Of a stretch of 33,997 nucleotides of DNA, positions 21,610-29,118 are shown in pieces. Location of the stretch: NCBI GenBank assembly GCA_016208255.1, contig JACQYK010000031.1:1-33997 (forward strand), read 5' to 3'. A program made the position numbers and the translations under genes. The DNA comes from Deltaproteobacteria bacterium. Lineage in GTDB: Bacteria; Desulfobacterota; RBG-13-43-22. The notes below the pieces were generated by a model that saw only the letters and a list, made by a program, of their open reading frames with translations, made no database searches and had not been told where the DNA came from. Position 1 is the first letter of the stretch, and each line of letters opens with the position of its first letter.

Positions 21610-23448
21610 TTATTTTTTATACAGATCCTCAGCAATCCAGCCCAGACCCAATTCATTCAATTTCTTTTCCGTCGGCCGGCCGGTATCCCAATCCCATTCC
21701 CGATATTTATAATAATCTTTCAAAAGCAAATTCATATCGGGCGTCTTGCCGGTCGTGCTGCCTTCTTTGAGGGCCTGCAGACAAATCTTGGGCAGTTTGT
21801 CATCTTTTCGCTTCAGCCCGAGTTTGTTGCTGATAGCCCTTTTGATGGTCATCGAGCGGTCACCGGCGGTCAATAAATCGTTTGGGGTGTACTCCCAGCC
21901 GGTTATGGCGCCCAGGGCCTGCCCGATCAGGCTTATCGGTACGGGGGAAAACTTACAGAGGGTCAGGGAATCGTAAAGGTCTTTAATACTCTGGAACTTG
22001 GCCGCCCTTTCTCCGGTATCGACCGAACTCAAGCGGTTCCCGGTCGACCCGATACCCAGCTCCGGCACGCCGCCTCCGATATCGACCGTGTAGTAATCTC
22101 CTTTTAAATGGCAGGCCCCCCGGGGACCGGTGGCATAGGAGGCCGCCAGTCCGTGAAAAGCTCTCCCCTCGTGCATTGGCATTTCCAGGCCTTTGACCTG
22201 GGCCGCCTCCCCCTCGTCTCGACCCAATTCACGGGCCATTTGCAGGGTCCCCTCCGAAAGCATTTTCCCGATGCCCTGTTGTTTGATGATCATTTCCAGC
22301 AGCTTGACAACGGTCTTGCCGTCGCCCCACTTGAGATCCATTCCGGCCTTTTTCTTATTGAGCACCCCTTGCCCGGCTAAATAAAAGGCGTAGGCGATGG
22401 AGACCCCGGCGGAAATGGTATCCAGACCATTGGCGTTGCACAGGTGGTTGGCATAGATGATCGAATCCAAATCGAAATTCATGGCTAAGGGACCAAAGGC
22501 CACCAGGGTTTCATATTCCGGTCCATCCACGGAATCGATACCCTTACGAAAATTTTTAATCTCACGGCCGCAGCCGATGGGGCAACCCAGACAGGCGTAA
22601 TTACCCATGGAATAATTCTGTCGAATGGTCTGACTGGTGACCTTCTCCACCGGGAAAACATTCTTGGTGAAGTATTTGGCCGGGACATCCCCCAGAATCA
22701 TCCCCATATCCGTATACATCATCGTTCCGTATTCCCGGTAGGCCAGGGTCAGCATACTGCCCCGGATGATGTCGTTGGCCTGCTTGGACAGTTCCGTCAT
22801 CTTGGCCCGGTCCGCCGGTTCGGCTCTTTTATTGCCGACAGCCACCACGGCCTTCAGGTTTTTAGAACCCATCACCGCCCCCAGACCGCAGCGGCCGGCC
22901 GCCCGGCCTTCATCGTTCATAACTGAGGCATATCGTATCCGCCTTTCCCCGGCCGGTCCGATGCAGGCCACGCCGGATCGCTTTTCTTTGACTTCCTCGG
23001 CTATCATCTGCTGAGTTTTGTAAATATCCTTGCCCCAGAGTTTTGCCGCCTCTCGAATCCGGGCCGTTCCATTTTCAATATGGAGATAAACCGGTTTCTT
23101 AGCCCGTCCGGTAACAATAAGGCCGTCGTATCCGCTTTCTTTTAGACGGAAAGGGAATTTCCCACCGCTGGTCGCCTCCCCCCAATAACCGGTCAGGGGG
23201 GATAGGCCGGAAACCGCATAACGGCTGACCATAGGAAAAGAAGTGGCGGTTAACGGTCCGGTTGAAAAAATAAGGGGGCTTTCCGGAGCCAGGGGATCCA
23301 TACCCTTTTTGACCTGATCATATATCAATTTGGCGCTTAAGCTCGCGCCGCCGATGAATTTCTTTAAATCATCCTCGGCCAGTGGCAGCTCCGAGACACG
23401 GTTCTCAGTCAAATCCACCTTGAGGAACTTTCCGTGATATCCGTACAT
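21610..23448 (-). CDS. Canonical aldehyde:ferredoxin oxidoreductase (AOR2)
   Basis: A 612-residue AOR-family enzyme with W or Mo bis-pterin and one [4Fe-4S] cluster. AFOR_N begins MYGYHGKFLKVDLTENRVSE and includes GGASLSAKLIYD, GYWGEATSGGKFPFRLKESG and GAVMGSKNLKAVV. The cluster ligands are complete: Cys286, Cys289 and Cys293 (ACLGCPIGCGRE) and Cys498 (YDSLTLCKF). NANGLDTIS is the usual first pterin-side loop. GGAGG-type ribosome sequence precedes the ATG. It follows the alcohol dehydrogenase by 15 bp in one operon, so an alcohol-aldehyde-acid sequence is likely, with ferredoxin as partner of the second step. Confidence 0.95.
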   Translation of the reverse strand: MYGYHGKFLKVDLTENRVSELPLAEDDLKKFIGGASLSAKLIYDQVKKGMDPLAPESPLIFSTGPLTATSFPMVSRYAVSGLSPLTGYWGEATSGGKFPFRLKESGYDGLIVTGRAKKPVYLHIENGTARIREAAKLWGKDIYKTQQMIAEEVKEKRSGVACIGPAGERRIRYASVMNDEGRAAGRCGLGAVMGSKNLKAVVAVGNKRAEPADRAKMTELSKQANDIIRGSMLTLAYREYGTMMYTDMGMILGDVPAKYFTKNVFPVEKVTSQTIRQNYSMGNYACLGCPIGCGREIKNFRKGIDSVDGPEYETLVAFGPLAMNFDLDSIIYANHLCNANGLDTISAGVSIAYAFYLAGQGVLNKKKAGMDLKWGDGKTVVKLLEMIIKQQGIGKMLSEGTLQMARELGRDEGEAAQVKGLEMPMHEGRAFHGLAASYATGPRGACHLKGDYYTVDIGGGVPELGIGSTGNRLSSVDTGERAAKFQSIKDLYDSLTLCKFSPVPISLIGQALGAITGWEYTPNDLLTAGDRSMTIKRAISNKLGLKRKDDKLPKICLQALKEGSTTGKTPDMNLLLKDYYKYREWDWDTGRPTEKKLNELGLGWIAEDLYKK

Positions 23449-23463
23449 ATCCTTTTACCTCCT

Positions 23464-24732
23464 TTAGAAATCGATGTCCTTACCTTCGTAGGCATAGTGG
23501 AATATCTTTTCACACTGGTCGGTGGTCATCGGTCTGGGACTGAAATAGGAATCAATATCCTCAACGGTATAAACCACCAGCTGTTCCATTTTTTTATTCA
23601 GATCCCCTTTTGATAGTCCCAGGTCTTTCAGCTTGACCGGAATATCCAATTCGGTAAAGAGGCCTTTGACTTTTTTCACCAGACGGGAAAGGCTGTCCGC
23701 ATCGGACCTTCCCATCACGTTAAGGGCCTTGCACAAGGTCAGGTAATTATCGGTTACCGATTGATAGAACTGGAGGACATAGGGAATAAAAATCCCCACG
23801 GCAATACCATGATGAATATTAAAAAGGGAACCCAGGGAATGACCGAAACTGTGGGTCAGGGCCACACCCCCCTGCCCAAAGGCGATTCCGGCGGTACTGG
23901 CAGCCAGGAGCATGCGAAACCGGGCCTCATGATCCTGACCGTTGCGAAAGGCCCGGGGCAGGTACTTGAAGGTCATCTCGGTGGCGGTCAGGGCCAGGGA
24001 GTGGGTGATCTCGTTCCCGCCGGTGATGGCCGCGCTGTCCATAGCATGGGCCAGAACGTCCAGGCCGGTCCCGGCGGTCAGCTTGGGCGGCATACTCATG
24101 GTGAACTCCGGGACCAGCACGGCAAAATCAGGCATTAACTCAGCACAGGCCACGGGCACTTTCCGGTGAAATTCCTCGTCATGGGCCACAAAGACACTGG
24201 TGCATTCCGAGCCGGTGCCACTGGTGGTCGGAAAGGCCGCCAGGAGGGCCTTCTTTCTTAAATTAAGAGGAGCCAGCGGGCTGATCATTCCCAGATGGGG
24301 AATATCCGGCCTTTCATAATGAACCCAGGCCGCTTTGGCTCCGTCGATCACCGAGCCTCCTCCGACGGCCACGATGAAGTCCGGTTCGAATTCGGTCATG
24401 GCCTGGCCCGACTCCCTGACATTATCCAATGGGGCCTCAGGCAGGGCCTTATTCCAGATTTTTGTGGTAAAGCCTCCGGCCTGCAGAGCCCGTTCCACCT
24501 TGGCGGCCGATTTTTCGGCAATGGTATCGGTCACCAGAAAGGCCCGTTTGCGGGAGCACCTGTCGGAAAAGACATTAACGGCTGTCACCCCAAGGGCCGG
24601 TCCTTCGGGGAGTACATTGGCGCCCATAAAAATCTTGGGAGTGGCGAATGAAGAAGAAAGACCCCTCATGGAAGATGCCGACGCCAGCGGGAGAAGACCT
24701 TTGAGAATAGGATCGGTAAACCAGTATTCCAT
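23464..24732 (-). CDS. Iron-containing (group III) alcohol dehydrogenase
   Basis: 422 residues from ATG 24732, chosen because GGAGG lies 7 bases upstream; an ATG at 24783 gives 17 extra residues with no ribosome site. Family markers are VGGGSVIDGAKA (NAD(P) binding) and GTGLDVLAHAMDS, where Asp and His are metal ligands. Further His ligands lie in LTHSFGHSLGSLFNIHHGI, the classic Fe-ADH signature. It interconverts alcohols and aldehydes with NAD(P)H. It is the first gene of an operon with AOR2. A palindrome at 24937-24950 lies upstream and could be its operator. Confidence 0.93.
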   Translation of the reverse strand: MEYWFTDPILKGLLPLASASSMRGLSSSFATPKIFMGANVLPEGPALGVTAVNVFSDRCSRKRAFLVTDTIAEKSAAKVERALQAGGFTTKIWNKALPEAPLDNVRESGQAMTEFEPDFIVAVGGGSVIDGAKAAWVHYERPDIPHLGMISPLAPLNLRKKALLAAFPTTSGTGSECTSVFVAHDEEFHRKVPVACAELMPDFAVLVPEFTMSMPPKLTAGTGLDVLAHAMDSAAITGGNEITHSLALTATEMTFKYLPRAFRNGQDHEARFRMLLAASTAGIAFGQGGVALTHSFGHSLGSLFNIHHGIAVGIFIPYVLQFYQSVTDNYLTLCKALNVMGRSDADSLSRLVKKVKGLFTELDIPVKLKDLGLSKGDLNKKMEQLVVYTVEDIDSYFSPRPMTTDQCEKIFHYAYEGKDIDF

Positions 24733-24936
24733 AACATAACCTCCGTTTTGATGGGTTTCTTGTTTGAAGCTGCCAGGATTCAAGGAGGAAGAGGAATAAG
24801 GCCTTATGGCTTGAACCTACTACCCTTTTAATCCTTCCTGGGTGATGATGGAAAATGAGGACATTTACAAGGTGCTTAATTTTTTTTTAAAAGTTTTCCG
24901 GGAAAGTGTATAAGAAGGTTGCTGATGAAGTCAAGA

Positions 24937-24950
24937 TGTCAAATTTGACA
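24937..24950. promoter_or_regulatory. Perfect palindrome TGTCAAATTTGACA, possible operator
   Basis: A 14-bp perfect palindrome 205 bp upstream of the alcohol dehydrogenase start, just past the terminator of the hydroxylase operon. It shares the GTCAAA half-site with the inverted repeat at 4164-4181. The rest of 24733-24936 shows no clear promoter. Confidence 0.4.
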
Positions 24951-24990
24951 TAAAAGAAAACGTCATGCCACGCTTTTGATTTGGCGTGAC
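24951..24990 (-). terminator. Terminator of the molybdenum hydroxylase operon
   Basis: On the minus strand GTCACGCCA (24990-24982) pairs with TGGCATGAC (24970-24962) apart from one G-T wobble, and is followed by GTTTTCTTTT. It is 71 bp past the MoaD-like gene, matching an intrinsic terminator. Confidence 0.65.
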
Positions 24991-25061
24991 ATCTCAAATC
25001 ATGAAAATAGGCTAATAGACTCGAACCTTATTTCGTGTTAAAAAGAGGAATTAATTGCCGA

Positions 25062-25325
25062 CTACCCGCCTTCCATGGTCGGCAGAAAAAGGACTTCGCT
25101 GTCTTCCTGGAGGGATTCATACAATCCCATCCCGCTTACTTCACCGTCCACCACCACGGTAACATAGGGATTAAGGGCTTTCCCTTCACAAAAATGGTCC
25201 CGGATACCAGGGTGGATGGTTTCCAGGTTGGCCAGGGCCTGGCCGACGGTATTACCCGGGACCCGGATTACTCCCTGGTCTTCAGTCAGGTGGCGTAAAT
25301 CCGGGGGAATCCAAAGCAGCGGCAT
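25062..25325 (-). CDS. MoaD/ThiS-family sulfur-carrier-like protein
   Basis: An 87-residue beta-grasp ubiquitin-like protein. It has the hydrophobic strand pattern of MoaD/ThiS (VIRVPGNTVGQALANLE, YVTVVVDGEV) and the ending EDSEVLFLPTMEGG with the C-terminal Gly-Gly that is adenylated or thiocarboxylated in molybdopterin synthase and thiamine synthesis. It starts 2 bp past the stop of the Mo subunit. It may supply sulfur for the pterin dithiolene or the cofactor sulfido ligand of this enzyme, or be an operon-specific MoaD; which one is not shown by sequence. Confidence 0.8.
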   Translation of the reverse strand: MPLLWIPPDLRHLTEDQGVIRVPGNTVGQALANLETIHPGIRDHFCEGKALNPYVTVVVDGEVSGMGLYESLQEDSEVLFLPTMEGG

Positions 25326-25327
25326 GG

Positions 25328-27616
25328 CTACCCCAGTTTTCCCATGGCCCGCAGGACCCTTTCCGGAGTCATGGGCAATTCGAACAGTCGAATTCCAAGG
25401 GCTCGGTTGATAGCGATAGCAACGGCCGCGGGCGGCGGGACCACCGGAGGTTCGGCGACACCCCGAACCCCGTAAGGATGGCCCGGATTGGGGACCTCGA
25501 CCAGAACCGTTTCGATCAGGGGAACATCGGTTGCCGTCGGCATCCGATAGTCGAGAAAACTCCGGTTGAGCAGTCGGCCCTGGTCGTCGAACTGATATTC
25601 TTCGGAGAGCGCCCGGCCGATTCCCTGGGCCACGGCGCCCTGGATCTGTCCTTCGACATGTCCCGGGTGAATGGCTCTCCCCACATCCTGGATGGAGGTA
25701 CAGCGAAGGATAGCGACCTTTCCGGTTTCCGGATCAACCTCCAAATCCACGAGGCAGACGGAAACAGCGCTGCCGACCCCTTTGGGCTCAAGACTGGCGG
25801 TGACAAAGATAGGTCCGCCGGTGGAAAGCACCTGAGCGGCCACTTCTTTGAAAGTGAGGCGTTTGGCCGGATCGGAATCGGTGGTGAAAGTCCCTTCGCC
25901 ATAAGCTACCGTGGAGGAATCGATATTCCAAAGCAGGGCCGCCCGTTCCCTCATCCTTCGGATCAGCTCATCAGCCGCTGTTATGGCGGCTATGCCGGTA
26001 GCAAAGGTGGTGCGGCTTCCTCCGGTGGTAGCCGTATAGCCAATGGAGCTGGTGTCTCCGGTAAGCGGGTGTATCTCCGCCAAAGGAATCGACAGCCTTT
26101 CGGCGGCCTGCATGGCGATGGCGGTTCTGGCATTGCTGCCGACGTCGATGGACCCGGTGATCAGGTTTACTGAACCGTCGTCATTGACACCCAGGGAGCA
26201 GGTGGATTGCAGCGCATTGTTGGGCCACCAACCGCAGGCAATCCCTCGTCCTCGACAGGGTCCCTGGAGGGGCGTCTGGTAATGATCCGTTTTCATGGCC
26301 GCCTGCAGCGTTTCCATAAATCCGATGCGGGGATAGACCAGGCCGTCGATTTTACGGGTTCCCTGCCTGGCCACATTCCTCAGCCGGAATTCCATAGGGT
26401 CCAGGCCGAGCTTCTCGCTCAACTCGTCGATAACGTTCTCATAAGCAAAGGTGACCTGAGGAGCATTGGGAGCTCGAAAAGAACCGCTTTTCGGTTTGTT
26501 GACGAAGACGTCGTAACCTTCAATACGTCCGTTGGGAATATCGTAGGGAGCGAACATTAACCTGGCCCCACCGGCGGCCCAGCTGAGCCCGCGATAGGCC
26601 CCTGTCTCGAATATCATAGTGGCGGTGGCCGCGGTAATCCGGCCTAGGCGAGTCGCTCCCATCTTGACCCGGATGAAGCAGCCGGTAGAGGGGACCGTGG
26701 CCGTGAAGACTTCCTCCCGGCTCATCACCATCCTGACCGGTCGTCCGGATTTCCTGGACAACAAAGCCGCTGCCGGCTCCAGGAAGGCGGCGCTCTTACC
26801 ACCGAAGGAACCACCTGGTTCCGTGGGAATAACCTGGATATGGGCCATGGGGATAGGCAACAGCTCGGCCACATCCCGGCGTACGAAAAAGACACTCTGG
26901 GTGGACGACCAAAGCTTAAGCTGCCTTTCCGAGGTCCAATCGGCAACGGCGGCCGTGGGTTCGATATATCCTTGATGGATCGTGCCTATCCGAAATTCCC
27001 GCTCAACAATAACCTCAGCCTGGGCGAATCCCGTCTCCGGGTCTCCTTTAAGGTTTTCTACCCGAAAAGCCACATTACCACCCACGCCCGGTCGGCCTTC
27101 TTTGGGAATATTGTCTTCATGGAGAATCGGGCTGTCTTTCTCCAGAGCCCGGAGGGGATCGAGAACCGGTGGAAGCACCTCATAGTCCACGTCGATCAAC
27201 TTTAAGGCCTCCTCGGCCAGCCAGGGCTCGGCAGCGGCCACGGCGGCGATGGGATGGCCGCAGTAAAGGGCTTTATGGCGGGCAAAATAGCTGTCCCGGA
27301 AATGACTGTATCTGGGCTTAACCCTTTCCTGATTGGCCAGGTCTTTGGCAGGCCAGAGGTCCCGCCAGGTGACGACGGCCAAAACACCGGTGAGCGCTTC
27401 CGCCCGGCTGGTGTCGATGGACCGGATGCGGGCGTGGGCGTGAGGGCTGCGCAGGATCTTGCCCTGGATCATCCGGGGCAATTTGATGTCGCCGGTATAG
27501 GCCGCCCGACCTGTTGATTTATCCACCGCGTCCTGGGCCAGCGGACGGCTGCCGATTACTTTGTAATGGACCCCACCTTTTTCCTCGTCATCCTTCTGGT
27601 TGATGGGTTCGCTCAT
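25328..27616 (-). CDS. Molybdenum hydroxylase large subunit (xanthine dehydrogenase/CoxL superfamily)
   Basis: A 762-residue molybdopterin-cytosine-dinucleotide-binding catalytic subunit. The small Ald_Xan_dh_C domain opens the protein (GRAAYTGDIKLPRMIQGKIL) and the long cofactor domain follows (GGSFGGKSA near 268, GSFRAPNAPQ near 380). The base-catalyst Glu722 lies in GVRGVAEPP. The active-site loop reads G-S-F-R instead of the C-S-F-R of form I CO dehydrogenase, so it is not a CO dehydrogenase; aldehydes, purines, N-heterocycles or 4-hydroxybenzoyl-CoA-like substrates are possible. It overlaps the 2Fe-2S gene by 4 bases. Confidence 0.93.
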   Translation of the reverse strand: MSEPINQKDDEEKGGVHYKVIGSRPLAQDAVDKSTGRAAYTGDIKLPRMIQGKILRSPHAHARIRSIDTSRAEALTGVLAVVTWRDLWPAKDLANQERVKPRYSHFRDSYFARHKALYCGHPIAAVAAAEPWLAEEALKLIDVDYEVLPPVLDPLRALEKDSPILHEDNIPKEGRPGVGGNVAFRVENLKGDPETGFAQAEVIVEREFRIGTIHQGYIEPTAAVADWTSERQLKLWSSTQSVFFVRRDVAELLPIPMAHIQVIPTEPGGSFGGKSAAFLEPAAALLSRKSGRPVRMVMSREEVFTATVPSTGCFIRVKMGATRLGRITAATATMIFETGAYRGLSWAAGGARLMFAPYDIPNGRIEGYDVFVNKPKSGSFRAPNAPQVTFAYENVIDELSEKLGLDPMEFRLRNVARQGTRKIDGLVYPRIGFMETLQAAMKTDHYQTPLQGPCRGRGIACGWWPNNALQSTCSLGVNDDGSVNLITGSIDVGSNARTAIAMQAAERLSIPLAEIHPLTGDTSSIGYTATTGGSRTTFATGIAAITAADELIRRMRERAALLWNIDSSTVAYGEGTFTTDSDPAKRLTFKEVAAQVLSTGGPIFVTASLEPKGVGSAVSVCLVDLEVDPETGKVAILRCTSIQDVGRAIHPGHVEGQIQGAVAQGIGRALSEEYQFDDQGRLLNRSFLDYRMPTATDVPLIETVLVEVPNPGHPYGVRGVAEPPVVPPPAAVAIAINRALGIRLFELPMTPERVLRAMGKLG

Positions 27617-28119
27617 TGGGGCACCCTCCCTTCTGTTTGCTCTCGATTCCGCAGCCGTAAAGCGGCTTCCTTAACGGCCCGGATGATTTTGTCGTAACCG
27701 GTGCACCGGCACAAATTTCCGGCCAGCCAAAAACGGATCTGTTCTTCCGTAGGGTCAGGATGGCGATCCAGAAGGGCTTTGGACGCCATAAGCATCCCGG
27801 GGGTGCAATAACCGCATTGGATGGCGGTATTATCCAGAAAAGCCTGCTGAAGTTCGTGGAGATTTCCGTTTTGGGCCAGGCCTTCCACGGTCATGACCTC
27901 CTGTCCGTCGATTTCCGCACCCAAAACCAGGCAGGAATTCACCAGCCGCCCGTTGAGCAGGACGCTACAGGACCCGCAGTTACCGTCGTTGCACCCTTCC
28001 TTGGTCCCTGTCAGATTGAGAATATCCCGGAGGCAATCCAGCAAGCTCTGGCGGGGATCGCAGAGAAAATCCACCTCTTCGCCATTAACGCGCGCTTTTA
28101 CCCGAACTTTATCGGCCAT
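27613..28119 (-). CDS. Molybdenum hydroxylase [2Fe-2S] subunit
   Basis: 168 residues from ATG 28119, where AAGGAGG lies about 8 bases upstream; a frame start at 28152 would add 11 residues. The N-terminal plant-type ferredoxin domain carries C-x4-C-x2-C (GCNDGNCGSC) and a fourth Cys in LVNSCLVLG. The C-terminal four-helix domain has CGYCTPGMLM and LCRCTGYDKI. Both clusters are thus complete, moving electrons from the Mo centre to the FAD. It overlaps the FAD-subunit gene by 11 bases and the Mo-subunit gene by 4. Confidence 0.95.
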   Translation of the reverse strand: MADKVRVKARVNGEEVDFLCDPRQSLLDCLRDILNLTGTKEGCNDGNCGSCSVLLNGRLVNSCLVLGAEIDGQEVMTVEGLAQNGNLHELQQAFLDNTAIQCGYCTPGMLMASKALLDRHPDPTEEQIRFWLAGNLCRCTGYDKIIRAVKEAALRLRNREQTEGRVPQ

Positions 28120-29023
28120 GGGTTTCAACCTCCTTGATTTTTCCTTTTCCAAATGATCGTGCTCTATCGACCGCGTCCATCAGGGCCCGTTTGACCAGGA
28201 CCTCTACCAAATGGCGGCGGTAGGCTACCGTCCCGCGCATATCCGTAATCGGGCGAGCCGCCTCTTGAGCTATGGCCGACGCTTTGCTGAAGATCTCTTC
28301 ATTGGGAACCTGACCGATGAGTGTGTCCCCCGCTTCGCCGATCAGGATAGGGGTTGGAGAAACAGCACCCAGGGCAATTCGAGCGGAAATGATCTTCTGC
28401 AAATCATCGCTCAGATCAACCCTGGCGCCGACTCCCGCCACGGCGATGTCCATTTCATTACGGGGAATAAAACGCAGGTAGCGGGCGCCCGAATTAGGAA
28501 CTGGCGGCGGCACCTGAAGGGAAACAAGCAATTCGCCCGGTCCCAGAACGTTGGTCCCCGGACCGGTAAAGAACTGCTCTATACCTATGAGGCGTTCGCC
28601 CTGAAGTCCGAAAATCCGGCAGCGGGCCCCCAGGACCATCAAAGTCGGCAGTGAGTCACCGCTGGGAGCGGCGTTGCAGACATTCCCCCCGATGGTCGCC
28701 CGCCCCTGGACGGCAACACCCCCGATGAGAGAAGCCGAGTCAACTATGGCCGGATAAAGGTTTTGGACCTGTCGGTCCTCATAGATAAGGCAGCAAGGCA
28801 CGGCTGCACCAATGGTCAGCCCTTCTACGGGATCGTAGGACAACCGGTTGGTCTCCTCAATGCCTTTGATATCGACGATGAGGTCAAGATCAAAGCGGCC
28901 GGCGCGAAGCTGGACCAGCAGGTCGGTGCCGCCGGCCATGGCGCGAACCCGGAGGTCTGGTTGGCCCAATAAGGCCGCCGCCTCCCGGAGCGAGGTGGGC
29001 GCCTGGTAGGCAAAAGGTTTCAT
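28109..29023 (-). CDS. Molybdenum hydroxylase FAD subunit
   Basis: A 304-residue FAD-binding (CoxM/XdhB-type) subunit. The two FAD pyrophosphate loops are seen as AMAGGTDLLVQLRAG (about residues 29-43) and TIGGNVCNAAPSGDSLP (about 111-127). The CO-dehydrogenase-flavoprotein C-terminal domain covers about 180-290. It passes electrons onward to NAD or another acceptor. It is the first gene of the four-gene operon FAD - 2Fe2S - Mo - MoaD-like, the same subunit order as coxM-S-L. AT-rich sequence upstream (29024-29118) should contain the promoter, but I cannot choose one. Confidence 0.93.
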   Translation of the reverse strand: MKPFAYQAPTSLREAAALLGQPDLRVRAMAGGTDLLVQLRAGRFDLDLIVDIKGIEETNRLSYDPVEGLTIGAAVPCCLIYEDRQVQNLYPAIVDSASLIGGVAVQGRATIGGNVCNAAPSGDSLPTLMVLGARCRIFGLQGERLIGIEQFFTGPGTNVLGPGELLVSLQVPPPVPNSGARYLRFIPRNEMDIAVAGVGARVDLSDDLQKIISARIALGAVSPTPILIGEAGDTLIGQVPNEEIFSKASAIAQEAARPITDMRGTVAYRRHLVEVLVKRALMDAVDRARSFGKGKIKEVETHGR

Positions 29024-29118
29024 GGGGACTCTCCATTTCTATTTAAGACACTTAGCTTTATGAAAAAAATATCTAATAAATTTTTTGAATTTTAAATAAA
29101 CAAACTATCATCAACGTT

